From Babylonia areolata (Eukaryota; Mollusca; Gastropoda; Neogastropoda; Buccinidae): a DNA stretch of 64,000 nucleotides. A program made the position numbers and the translations under genes. The DNA lies in contig NC_134878.1 of assembly GCF_041734735.1 (NCBI RefSeq), forward strand, positions 49,061,004-49,125,003. Reading direction: 5' to 3'. Within the stretch, counting starts at the first letter, position 1; each line of letters opens with the position of its first letter. The notes under the pieces were generated by a model, which was not told where the DNA came from, did no database searches, and saw only the letters and a list, made by a program, of their open reading frames with translations. Below, piece after piece: positions 38,832 through 52,600 of this stretch.

Positions 38832-41800
38832 GTGTTGTGTTGCGTCTCTGTGTATGTGAGTGTGTGTGAAAGTGAGAGAGTGTGTGAGAGAGTAAGAGAG
38901 AGAAGGAGAATGTGTGTGTGTTTGTGTGAGTGTGTGTGTGTGAAAGTGAGAGAGAGAGTGTGTAAGAGAGTAAGAGAGATACAATGCATATGTGTATGTG
39001 TGTGTGTGTGTGTGAACGTGAGAGAGTGTGTGAAAGAGTAAGAGAGAGAGGGAGAATGTGTGTGTGTGTGTGTGTGTGTGTGAAAGTGAGGGAGAGAGTG
39101 TGTGAGAGAGTTAGAGAGAGAGAGAGGGAGAATGTTTGTGTGTGTGTGTGTGTATATGTGTATATATATGTGTGTCTATGTGTGTGTGAGAGAGAGAGAG
39201 AGAGAGTGTGTGTGTGTGAAAGTGAGAGAGAGTAAAAGAGAGAGGGAGAATGTGTGTGTGTGTGTGTGAGAGAGAGATGGAGAGAGAGAGAGAGAGTGTG
39301 TGTGTATGTATGCGCATGTGTAGATATATATATTATATATATATATACATGTCATATTTGAGTGCGAAAAGATTCTCAAAGCATGGAATATTTACAGATT
39401 GTTAGAGCATGAATTGATTACAAATCTCGCATAAACTGATTTTTTTTTCTCTTCCCATTTTCTCTTCCCTCTTTTACCCATGAAATACACAGCATTCTGG
39501 ACTGTACTTGAGGAATTTGCTGTAGAAATGTTAAATTATTCTTCTGTTTACTTTGTCTGGTGTAGAAAAGTTTCATTGTTATTACTATTATCATTATTAT
39601 TATTTTGCTTTGGGACTGGCTTGAATGATATTATTTTAACTGAGCTGTTTCACACAGCAAATGTAAGTGTGACATGGTATTTTAAGAATACAGAATACTT
39701 TATTATCTCAACCAGAGAAATTCATTTGTGGTGTAAAACACATAAACAATACACGGACATCACAGTCATTCAATATGTATACATAAAAGACATAAAATGC
39801 TTAGATGGCAACCCATGTGTACAATAAATAACCACAGTAGACAACAACAACAACAACAACAACAGAAACCTTGAAAAGGTAACTTTGATTAAATCATACA
39901 TACATCATCACAGCCATACATGTGCAATACAAAAACCAGTTAAAGCACAGGAATAAAATAGGCATAAGACAGCCTACTAAAAGTAGACATCAATGCCTCT
40001 CTCCAGACGGCCTCTCGGGAAAGCCACGGGCCCTGAGTTCGGTGCTGGCATGGGGAGGGGGGCTGTCACTGCCAACCCGTCTTCCCCTCCCCTCCCCAGA
40101 TACCCAGGTGGTGCAGGTGGCCACGGGACGCACACAGCGGGCGGCCGTCACCAAGCACGGCCGTCTGTTTGTCTGGGAGGTGGGTGGGGGAGGAGGGTTT
40201 TATTCCAGTTTTTTTGACTCACTTGTGTAAACAAAGTGAGTCTATGTTTTAACCCGGTGTTCGGTTGTCTTTGTGTGTGTCTGTGTGTTCGTGGTAAACT
40301 TTAACATTGACATTTTCTCTGCAAATACTTTGTCAGTTGACACCAAATTAGACATAAAAATAGGAAAAATTCAGTTCTTTCCGGTCATCTTGTTTAAAAC
40401 AATATTGCACCTCTGGGATGGGCACAAAAAAGAAAAAAAGAAAAAAGAAAAAAAAAAGAAGCCTACTTATATGCAAACTGCATTTACTGTTATATTTATA
40501 TTTTTTGTATTCTCTAAACTTGGCACTTTGACCTCTTATTCTGACACAACAACAAGAGGAGTCATTTTTATCATTTTTTGTTCAAACAGGAACTTCTTTT
40601 GCTAAGCATGGAATTTTTATTTATTTTGCAAACATTTTGGTGCAGATAGTAAAAAAGGGAAATTACTCTGTAATTAATGCTAGGGGACTTAATTTATCAC
40701 AAGTGAGTCTTGAAGGCCTTGCCTCTCTTGTTTTCTTTATGTATCACCTTGCATGGCTTAGATGTCTGGGAGACTGAACAGATGTTTTTGCATTGTCATT
40801 GTTGTGTTGTTGTTTTTTCATTGTTATTGTTTATGTATCACTGATCATGACTGTCAGTTTGTCTGGGAGGTAGGGGAGATGTTTTTTGTTGTTGTTTTTC
40901 TTTTTTCATCATCATCATTTATGTATCACCAAGCATGGCGGACTGTATTTCTGGGAGGTGGGGGAGACGGGGTTTTTTTTTCGTTTTTTTTTTCATAATC
41001 ATCATTTATGTATCACCAAGCATGGCCATCTGTTTGGGGGGTGGGGGAGACAGTTTTTGTTCCATTGTTATTATGTATCACCAAGCATGGCCATCTGTTT
41101 GTTTGGGAGGTTGGAGAAATGTGTTTTATTTATTTATTATTTTCATCATCATCATTTATGTATCACCAAGCATGCCCGTCTGTTTACATCTGGGAGGTGG
41201 GGGAGACTTTTTTTTTTTCATTGTTGGTTATGTGTCACCATGCATGGCCATCTGTTTACATCTGGGAGGTGGGGGAGACTTCTTTCCCCGTTGTTATTGT
41301 TTGTGTATCACCTAGCATGGCCGTCTGTTTGTCTGGGAGGTGTGGAAGATGTGTTTTTTTCTCATCGTCATCATTTATGTATCACCTAGCATGGCCGTCT
41401 GTTTGTCTGGGAGGTGTGGAAGATGTGTTTTTTTCTCATCGTCATCATTTATGTATCACCTAGCATGGCCGTCTGTTTGTCTGGGAGGTGTGGAAGATGT
41501 GTTTTTTTCTCATCGTCATCATTTATGTATCACCTAGCATGGCCGTCTGTTTGTCTGGGAGGTGTGGAAGATGTGTTTTTTTCTCATCGTCATCATTTAT
41601 GTATCACCTAGCATGGCCGTTCTGTTTGTCTGGGAGGTGTGGAAGATGTGTTTTTTTCTCATCATCATCATTTATGTATCACCTAGCATGGCCGTTCTGT
41701 TCGGATGGGAGGTTGGGGATTTTTTTGTTTGTTTGTTCATTGTCATTTATGTCTCACCAAGCGTGGCAGTCTGTCTGGGATGCTGGGAAGATGTTTTTTT

Positions 41801-42068
41801 GCATTGTTATTGTTTATGTATTACCAAGCATGGTTGTCTGTTTGTCTGGGAGGTTGGGGAGATGTTTTGTTGTTTTATTGTCATTGTTAATGTATCTTAC
41901 ACTTTAGGGGACATGTGCTTTCCTGTGTCAGATCATGCTCCTTGTCATAAAGGCAGAATTAACAATGACCGTGGATCATTGCTTTTATGAAATGTCTCTC
42001 TCTTTCCATCCATTAACCCATTCGTCCTTCCATTGATCTGTTACTGCTGAGCTACCTGCCTACCTATG

Positions 42069-42119
<51 letters not shown>

Positions 42120-42592
42120 TGTACTTTTCAGATTGAATTAGCAACAGTATAAGGTGTGTATATTCTAGTGTGTTTTGTGTTCGACTGAGTTATTGGCGTG
42201 AAGTGCTGTCAGAGGTTTGAAAGTGCTATATAAATGTACTATTTTTTTTGTTCTTGTTCTTATTCTTCATCATCATCATCATCTTCTTTTTTTTTTTCTT
42301 TTTTTTTTTTACATCATCTTATTCTTCTGCTCCTTCTCCTCCCTCTTCTTCTTCCCAACAGCCTGTGGGGGTAGGGGGGGAGACAGCATTGCCTGGCTCC
42401 ATGGACAGTGCCCAGCCCACCTTGATCCCCCGTTATCTGGAGGGTCAGGCTGCCGTCACCATCCAGCACGTGGCTTGCGGGGACCTCTTCACCGCCTGTC
42501 TCACTGGTCAGTCGTCCATTTTCTTCTTCTCTCTTTTTAATTGACTCACTTGTGCAAACAAAGTGAGTCTATGTTTTAACCCGGTGTTCGGT

Positions 42593-42633
<41 letters not shown>

Positions 42634-44495
42634 GTGTGTCTGTGTGTCTGTGGTAAACTTTAACATTGCCATTTTCTCTGCAAATACTTTGTCAGTTGAC
42701 ACCAAATTTGGCATAAAAATAGGAAAAATTCACTTCTTTCCAGTCATCTTGTTTAAAACAATATTGCACCTCTGGGATGGGCACAAAAAAAATAAAAAAA
42801 AGAAGCCTACTTATATGCAAACTGCATTTACTGTTATATTTATATTTTTTGTATTCTCTAAACTTGGCACTTTGACCTTTTATTCTGACAACAACAAGAG
42901 GAGTCATTATTATCATTTTTTGTTCAAACAGGAACTTCTTTTGCTAAGCATGGAATTTTTATTTATTTTGCAAACGTTTTGGTGCAGATAGTAAAAAAGG
43001 GAAATTACTCTGTAATTAATGCTAGGGGACTTAATTTATCACAAGTGAGTCTTGAAGGCCTTGCCTCTCTTGTTTTTTTTATTTATCATTTTGTTTTGCC
43101 TGCCCCATCATCCGCACCATTTACCAGTGTTAGGTCACCAGGAAGCTACACACCAGAGGAGATCCTGCACTGCTGCTGAGTGGTGTTTAACACCACCAAA
43201 GTGACTCAGCAGCAGTGCAGGGTCTCCTGTGGTGTGTGGCCTCCTGGTGACCTAACATCAATGGTTCCTTGTGGACTGCCGACGCTGGGACTGTGACAGA
43301 CAAACCCGGGTGTGGCCGTGTATGAGCGGCGTGGGAGTAATGCTACTGAAACTGTGCAGATGATGAGGCAGCAAAAGAAAAAAAAAAGAAAAAAGTTCCT
43401 GTACTGACTTAACACACACAGGTCACCACATGCCAAACCACCTACTGAAGGTGAGGCAAAATAGTTTATTTCTTGTGACCCCAGGGGGCATTGAAACGTT
43501 ATATACATACATCTTTTGCACATACCTGACGACAGCAATTGCTTAGTCATTGAGCCAGATTGGATACCGCCATCATGTCCCTCCGACAAGACTCCCCCAA
43601 GAATCTGCTGAAACTGGAGACCTTGGGTAATAGGACTCACCCCAATCATGGAAGTTGGGGGTGGGGGGGGACTGAAACTGAAGTCACCACGAGAACAAAG
43701 CATGAAAGGCCCTAGAATTTGGGAATGATCCATTTTCCTTATACAATACAATACAGTACAGTACAGTACAATACGTTACAATGTATTACAACACAGTACT
43801 TCTTCTTCTGCGTTCGTGGGCTTTTAACTCCCACGTTCACTCGTATATACGCGAGTGGGCTTTTTACGTGTATGGCCGTTTTTACCCCGCCACATAGGCA
43901 GCCATACTCCACTTTCCGGGTTGTGTATGCTGGGTATGTTCTTGTTTCCATAACCCACCGAATGCTGACATGGATTACAGGATCTTTAATGTGCGTATTT
44001 GATCTTATGCTTGCGTATACACACGAAGGGGTTAAGGCACTGGCAGGTCTGTACATATGTTGACCTGGGAGATCGGAAAAATCTCCACCCTTTACCCACC
44101 AGGCGCCGTCACCGTGATTTGAACCCGGGACCCTCAGATTGAAAGTCCAACGCTTTAACCATTCGGCTATGGCGCCCGTCCAACACAATACACTTTACAG
44201 ACCCACACACCCCCAATGCATACACCCACAGACTATTACTGTCTGTTTTGGACACACACTATTTCTGCACACGAAAGGTGATACAAACACACATCATGTG
44301 TATATACAGGCACATGCATACATGATCACAGTAAGAGACTTGAGGATGTGTGTGCGTATTATCATAGAGAGAATTCAGGAGTCTGGATGTGTGTTTTCAG
44401 ATCGCGGCATACTGATGACTTATGGCAGTGGAGCCAATGGATGTCTCGGTCATGGCAACTATAATGATGTCACACAGGTAAGCAAAAGTATGTGT

Positions 44496-44530
<35 letters not shown>

Positions 44531-44840
44531 CACACACACACACACACACACAGAAGTAGTAGAAGTAGTAGTAGTAGTATCATTATCATCATCGTCATCA
44601 TCATTATTACCAGTAGTAGTAACAGTGTCATTGTTATTGTTATTATTGTTGTTTGTCACGCTCTATAAGAGAGCGGACTAGAAACCCCCACCCAGCCCAG
44701 CACTAACACCCAGACAACACAAACACAGACTACAACAATGCAGGGTTCACATACATTTGTTTAATCACACACCTAGCTTGCCCACAAACAATAACCACAA
44801 CCCCAGCTGCAACAACACTTAAATAACAGAATGGGTAAAT

Positions 44841-44877
<37 letters not shown>

Positions 44878-46398
44878 CCACAAAAAAACCCAGAGCTTTA
44901 AATTAAGATATGAAACAAGCACAACGTTGATGATGTAGTGATGATGAAGTAGTGACGACGATGACGAACAGTAAGTGACGACGACGAAGAACGGCGACGA
45001 CGAACACGAAGAACAGTGACGACAAAGACGAACAGTAAGTTACGACGACGTAGAACAGTGACGACAGACGCGAAGAACAGCGACGACGAACACGAACAGT
45101 GACGCCGAAGACGAAGAGCAGTGACGACGAAGACAAAGAGCAGAACACCCAGACAGCTGAGCGCCAGGCCAGAGAACGCTGGCGACGGAAGCCAGCGGCA
45201 GGCGGCAGCAGCCAACGGAGGCCTGGACCAAGGAAGTCAAAGGCAGGCAGAGGGGTTCCCGGGGAGACAGTGGAGGGTCAGTGGAAGAGTAGGGAAGTCC
45301 GTGGATAAACACGAAAGTGGGAATGCTGAAACCACTGTATATAGCCTATTATCCACTGGTAGGATTCACTTTTGGACAACCCCAATTAAACAACCTAAAT
45401 GTACCCAGCCCAGAATTCGTAAAGAAAACAAATCTTACAAAATTTCAGTTTAACCCCTCCCTGATCAACACATGGGCTACAGAATAGATCAATTTTACTC
45501 AGCTGCGCAATTTCGGAAGTTTAAAAGGCTGACAACAACCACACCCAAGAGCAAGGATAACGGAAAAGGATAAGGGGGGTAGTTTGGAATATTCTTGCTT
45601 ATGTATCATATATAATACAGTGACACACATACGCACACATTAATAGAACGAATAACTGAAGGGGTTCACAAGGAAGACTTAAATCTAGATTTTACGGTTG
45701 AACCCTTTAATACACGTAACAAATATTTTATCACATTCTTATAAAATTTATGTCTAAAAATGCATACGCATCCTACAAATGCACATAAAAGAGCAAAGTA
45801 TTATATTTACTCAAATATTCGCTCCCTCCTATCTTTCTCTCTCTCTCTCTCTCTCTCTCTCATTCACGGACATGAACACAAGACAGACAGACAGAACACA
45901 GGTTAGGACTATCTTTACAGTCTCCTCTTACCTTCCAGAGAGGTACCACTACCCCCAGGCTGGAAGTTCACACAGAGCACACAGAGACCACGACCACTCG
46001 GAGGAAACTGATCCCCACTACAAGCGTCCAGACGGGCAAACAGCCCTGAAGAGAGCCAAAGACTGGCACGGCTGCCTCCTCTGACAGTCGCGGGCGAAAA
46101 GCCCAGAATCTTGTCATTTGTTGACAAGGAAGAGGCTGATCTCAGTTCAGTGACAGCCTGAACTGAGACTGAGACAGACTGAAAATCTCGTGCAAGCAGC
46201 CCAACCCACACTGCTCTCTAGCTAGAATGGGGTGGGTGAACGAGGGGGTTTAGTACTCATATCTGATTTTGTCATGAGATGTGACATTGTTGTTATCAAT
46301 ATTATCAGTAGTAGTAGTATCATTGTTATTATTATCATTCTTAGTATCATCATCATCATCATCATCATTATTCTTAGTAGTAGCAGAAGCAGTAGTAT

Positions 46399-46433
<35 letters not shown>

Positions 46434-46753
46434 ATATTCTTCTTCTTATCATCATCATCATCATCATCATCATCATGTGGTACACTTTCAGGCCAAAATT
46501 GTGGAGGCCCTGCTGGGCTATGAAGTGGTGCAGGTGTCTTGTGGGGCCTCTCACGTCCTGGCCGTCACCAATGAACATGAGGTCTTCGCCTGGGGCAGGG
46601 GAGACAATGGTGTGTGTGTGTGTGTGTGGAGTGTTGTGTTTGTGTATGTGTGTTGAGTGCTGTGTGTGTGTGTGTGTGTGTGTTTGTGTGTGTGTGTTGG
46701 GTGCTGTGTGTGTGTGTGTGTTGAGTGTTGTGTTTGTGTATGTGTGTTGAGTG

Positions 46754-46799
<46 letters not shown>

Positions 46800-49515
46800 C
46801 TAGTGAGTGTGCGTGTGTTTGTGTGTGTGTGTGTGTGTGGAGTTGTGTCAGTGCATGCTTACTTGTGTTTGTGTGTGCAAGGGAACGACAAAGTGTTGGA
46901 GTTTCTGTGTAGCAGACTGCATTGTCCAAAAGACAAAATCAAACTATTGTTTTTTGACAGAAAATTGATGGAAAGTGATCTTCCACAGCTAAATTGGGGT
47001 CCAGTCTCCTCCTTCCCCAAACAAAGTGAGGTACCCATTCACACCTTGGCAGAGAGATATGAGGAAAATCAGAGTAAAGTGCCTTTTCCCGAGGACACAA
47101 CACCATGAGAAAGTGAGGCCTCGAACCATGATCATCGGTGAACACTGGATCAAAAGTCCGCCGCTGAACTGATTCTTCCATGGCATCTCAAATTACAGCA
47201 TTGCATTAAAAAAAAAAAGTAACGGGTGTGTTTGTGTTGGTAAATGTAACCGTGCATCCTTGCAAGACATTAACCCATTCTACCATGGGGAGTATACTGC
47301 CTCAGTAGGCTTCCCTGCCATACTGATGAGGTAAAATGTGGAAAATGTACTGAAATCGACTGATATTTGCCTAAAAAATTGACTTGTGTGGGACAAGCTG
47401 GAAGCACTGTAGAAGTTATTTCTCTTTGCTTGTGGTTTATGCATTTGCAGGAACTGTGGAAACTGATTTAATGAAACAGTATTTTGACACACTAGCAGTG
47501 CTTGGGTGCAGGGTTGAATGAGTTAAGAACTTTTGAGTGTTTAACTCACTCCGGACGATGGAACGCTATAGCGTTCCTGACGTAAGGTAGCATTCTGGAC
47601 GACGGAACGCTATAGCGGTTTCGACCATTAAAATTTTTTCCATGTTTTTCCTCATGGGGTAGCATAACAATCGCAGTTACACCGGGCACTGCGAACGTGT
47701 CAATGGTCGAATGGAAAGTTTCGTCATCAGATTTCGTGACAACACACTCCACAGCGAGCCAGTGAGTTCAGGACCCCACACGACAAGCTAATCTGCATAC
47801 GTATCGAAAATGGCGTCGCAGGCAATACAAGTGGAAATTTTTGGAGCAAACTAGATCACAGACAGTGGCTTTTACCACTGCTGGCTGAAGTGATTGAAAT
47901 GCATCAAACTGAGGGTTTCAACATTGACAAGGATGATGAAGATGTTGAATAAAATATCTGCAGTGAAGAAAGCTACCAGCAAGAAGTTACTGATAGTGAC
48001 TCAGCTTCTGAGAGCAGTGAAGAGGGAGGGGGGTGGGTGTTCACAGGACGTGAGGCGAGGGGTCAGTGGGTAAAGTACAGTGATTTTCATTGAGTTATTT
48101 TATGTTTTGTATTTTTTGTGATTTTTTTCCCTAACCCTAACAAATGGGTTGTCAGTAGGTAAAAAGCAAGGGAGAGAACTATTTGTCCGGAGTGAGTTAA
48201 CAGACATGAGAATTGTGAAGGATTGTTCCAAATGACAGTAGTGTCTGTTACGCTTAGATGACTATGTATTGATTCAAGGTCCTGACCATGGCGTTGCGTT
48301 AAATGTGCAGGTCAGGCCTCTGCTTCTTTCACTTAACTCATTCTACGCCAGGTAGGAGTTAAGTTGTACCATGATTACTTCCCCTGTTGGCCAAGTACAA
48401 GTATATTTGTATCAACACACTGTTCTAATTTGGTTTATTCTTGCTTGGTATAGTTAGCATTCTTAGCTGAACTGATTACGGATTCTGGAAGTATGAAAAT
48501 GAAGCTTTGTTTAACTGACGAAATCAACTTCTTCCTCGTTCACCTCCCGTTAGATGAGCAGCCCGGTGTTCTCGATAAAGGCTGCCGTCCATCGCAGCTC
48601 CTCCAGGGTGCCGTACAGCTCGGCTTCCACTGCTGTTGGTGTTAGCCAGTACTTCCTCCTGCATGCTGCATGCGTCGTACAGTCGTGAAGGATGTGGTCG
48701 GTTGTCATTGGTCCCTCACCACAAGGGCACTCTCCACTCTGTCCAATGCCAAATTTTTTGTGTGCATGTGGTGGAGCAGGCGGTTGTGTCCAGTCCTCAG
48801 GCGGAAGATCTTGACCTGTTCCCGTCATTCCAGCAAATGGTATCTGTCTTCTGGGTTATATTTGGGGTGCTGGCGGCGCCACTTTATTCCTTGCTGTGGC
48901 TTGATGATTGTCTTGATTTCATCGTGATGAAATCAACTATTCTCCATAAATTTTTCGCTGTTTTAGTAAACCACCCTACTTTTTACTGCAAGTGGTCTTA
49001 TGAAGTGCTGGTCCAGGGGAGGTGTAGCAGGCATGTAGCTGTGTGGTAGAATGATTATATATTTAAAAAAAAGAAAGAAAAAAGAAGCAGATGTGGTGTA
49101 GTGTAGATGTGATCACTCCTCTTGCTTTGATGTCGCCTTGAAAGTGAAAAAGAGACTGTGTGGGTCCCCCCCCCCCCCCCCCCCCCCTACTCCTCCATTC
49201 CCACAGGACGCCTGGGCCTGGGTAACCAGGAGTGCATGGCGTCGCCCCAGCCCGTGGCCGTGTCGGAGGACATCCGGCCCTGCTCCGTGTACTGCGGTGT
49301 GGACTGCTCCGTCATCCTCACTCTGGATGGCACGCTGCTCTGCTGTGGCAACAACAGGTGAAAACAGTGCTGCTTCTGGTTACGTCCTTCCCTTCATTGT
49401 TAGTGCGCATTGTCGAAAAACAACAACAACACAACAACAAAACAAAAAACAACAACTGCTGTGTCTCATGTTGTCAGTTCTGTATGGAAAATGGTGCTGA
49501 CCACACACGCGTGCG

Positions 49516-49546
<31 letters not shown>

Positions 49547-49563
49547 ACACACACACTATACAA

Positions 49564-49602
<39 letters not shown>

Positions 49603-52600
49603 TATACAACACACCACACACACACACACACACACAAAGGAAAGAAGAAGAAAAAAAAAACAACACCATCAACAGCAACAACCAATATTGTCTAAATCAG
49701 ATACTCTTGATTGTGGTGGTGATGATACCGATGATGGTGATGATGATGATAATGATGGTAGTGGTGGTGGTGGTGGTGCTGCTGCTGATGGTGCTGATGT
49801 TGATGTTGATGATGATGATGATGATGATGGTGCTGCTACTGATGTGAATGATGATGATGGTGTTGACAATGATGTTGATGATGTTTATAGTTATGATATT
49901 GCTGCTGATGGTGATAATGATAATGATGCTTCTGCTGCTGCTGCTGGTGGTGATGATGTTTACGATAATGTTGATAGTATGATGCTGCTACTGCTCATGG
50001 TGGGTAAGAACAGCCAGTAATGATGATGATGATGGTGATGATGATGATGATGATGATGATGCAGGAACAACAAATTGGGCCTGGACGAGATCAGCGGGGA
50101 GGGGGTGTTGGAGCGACTGGTGGAGGAGGTGCACATGTTTTCCCCCATCACCTCCGCCCCCATCACCACCCTGCAGGCACAGGGCGTGGCCGTGGGCACC
50201 TCACACACCGCGCTGCTCACCGGTGAGTCACACCTTCAGCATAGCGCCACTCACTGGTTAGTCACGCCATGCTGATCGCTGGTGAGTCGCACCTCGCACA
50301 CAACACTGCTCACTGGTGAGTGACACCTCGCACACAACACTGCTCACTGGTGAGTAACACCTCGCACAGAACACAGCCCACTGGTGAGTAACACCTTGTG
50401 CACAACACTGCTCACTGGTGAGTGACACCTTGTGCACAACACTGCTCACTGGTGAGTTACACCTCGCACACAACACTGCTCACTAGTGAGTCACACCATG
50501 CTGATTGCTGGTAAGTGACACCTGGCACACAACACTGCTGACTGGTGAGTCACACCTCACGCACAACACTGTTCACTGGTGAGTCACACCTCACACACAA
50601 GACTGCTCACTGGTGAGTCACACCTTGCACACAATACTGCTCACTGGTGAGTAGCACCTCGCACACAGCACTGCTCACTGGTGAGTCATACCTGGCACAC
50701 AACACTGCTCACTGGTGAGTCGCACACAACACTGCTCACTGGTGAATCAAACCACACATGTCGCACAAGTCACTGGTGAGTCACACCACACACGCCACAC
50801 TGCTGGTCACTGGTGAGTCAATATACTGCTCACTGGTGAGTCACACCTCGCACACAGTGTTGGTATGTGTGTACAGTGACTGTACTCATATCAAGTGTGT
50901 TGCCATGCGTGTACAGTGACTGTACTCATATCAAGTGTGTTGCCATGTGTGTTGTACAGTGACTACTCATGTGAAGTGATGGCCTAGAGGTAACACATCT
51001 GCGTAGGAAGTGAGAGAATCTGAGCGCGCTGGTTTGAATCATGGCTCACCCACTGATATTTTCTCCCCCACCACTAGACCTTGAGTGGTAGTCTGGATGC
51101 TAGTCATTCGGATGAGACGTTTGCAGCATGCACTTAGTGCATGTAAAAGAACCCATGGCAAGAAAAGGGTTGTTCCTGGTGGAAATTCTGTAGAAAAATC
51201 CACTTCGATAGGAAAAACAAATAAAACTGCACACAGGAAAAAATACAAAAAAAATGGGTGGCGATGTAGTGTAGCGACACGCTCTCCCTGGGGAGAGCAG
51301 CCCGAATTTCACACAGAGAAATCTGTTGTGACAAAAAGAGAAATACAAATACAAGTGTGTTGTCATGTGTGTACAGTGACTGTACTAGTATCAAGTGTGT
51401 TGCCAAGTGTGCTGTAAAGTGACTGTACTCATATCAAGTGTGTTGCCATGTGTGTACAGTGACTGTACTCATATCAAGTGTGTTGCCATGTGTGTACAGT
51501 TACTGTACTCATATCAAGTGTGTTGCCATGTGTGTTGTAAAGTGACTGTACTCATATCAAGTGTGTTGCCATGTGTGTACAGTGACTGTACTCAATTCAG
51601 GTGTGTTGCCATGTGTGTACAGTGACTGTACTCATATCAAATGTGTTGCCATGTGTCGACAGTGATTGTGCTCATATCAAGTATGTTGTTACATGTGTTC
51701 AGTGACTGTACTTATATCAGGTGTGTTACATGTGTGTTCAGTGACTGTGCTCATATCAAGTGTGTTGCCATGTGTGTACAGTGACTGTGCTCATATCAAG
51801 TGTGTTGCCATGTGTGTACAGTGACTGTGCTCATATCAAAGTGTGTTGCCTTGTGTGGACAGTGATTGTGCTCATATCAAATATGCTGTCTGCACAGTGA
51901 CTGTACTCACTTCAGGTGCATTGTCATGTGTGGGCAGTGGAGGGCAAGTGCTATACGTTTGGCTCCAACCAGTTTGGCCAGCTGGGCTACGAGAAGGAGT
52001 CGCAGGACAGGCGGCCTGCCCTCGTCAAGGTGCTCAGCTCCCACAAGCTGTCCACTGTGGCCTGTGGCGACACCTTCACCATGGCAGTGTCAGATGGTGA
52101 GTTGCTCAGGAAGGGTTCAACAAGTCATTCAAGGATCATTCAAGGAAGAATGTGGCAAAATTGTTAAGATGCTCATCTCCTAGTGCAGTGTTCCTGAGGG
52201 TCCAAGGTTTGATTCCCCAGGTCTCCCTCCCCCTTTCTCCCAAGATTGGCTGGAAAATCAACCTGAAAGCTTAGTCTTTTGGATGAGACGATAAATCGAC
52301 GTCCTATGTGCAGCACGCCCTTTTGCACTGATGAAGAAACCCATGCTGCTACTTAAATGTTGCCCTCGAGCAAAATTCTGCCGGAGAAATCCACTCTGAT
52401 AGGTACACAGATATATCTGCATGCACTCAAGGCCTGACTGTGCATTTTGGGTAATGCTGCTGGTTTGGCATCTGCTGAGCAGATGTGGAGTTGCGTAAAT
52501 GGATTTATCCAAATGTAGAGACACCTCCTTGAGAAACTGAATCTGAGACTCAGAAAGGGACTGGCAGCCATTGCAAAGTGATTAGCGTCGCGGACTGACA

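Noticed and set aside
40886-41990. Several overlapping frames of 65-167 codons with [12 protein letters not shown] and VYHLAWPS repeats
   Set aside because: These are the exon 9 junction array in shifted frames. The 74-bp unit changes frame at each copy.
49232-50020. 262-codon frame rich in Asp, Gly, His and Thr
   Set aside because: It overlaps NEK8 exon 13 out of frame and then runs through CA and GAT repeats.
50223-51937. CRISPR-like array of short direct repeats
   Set aside because: Units are contiguous with no unique spacers, and this is an animal intron; the units are copies of splice junctions.
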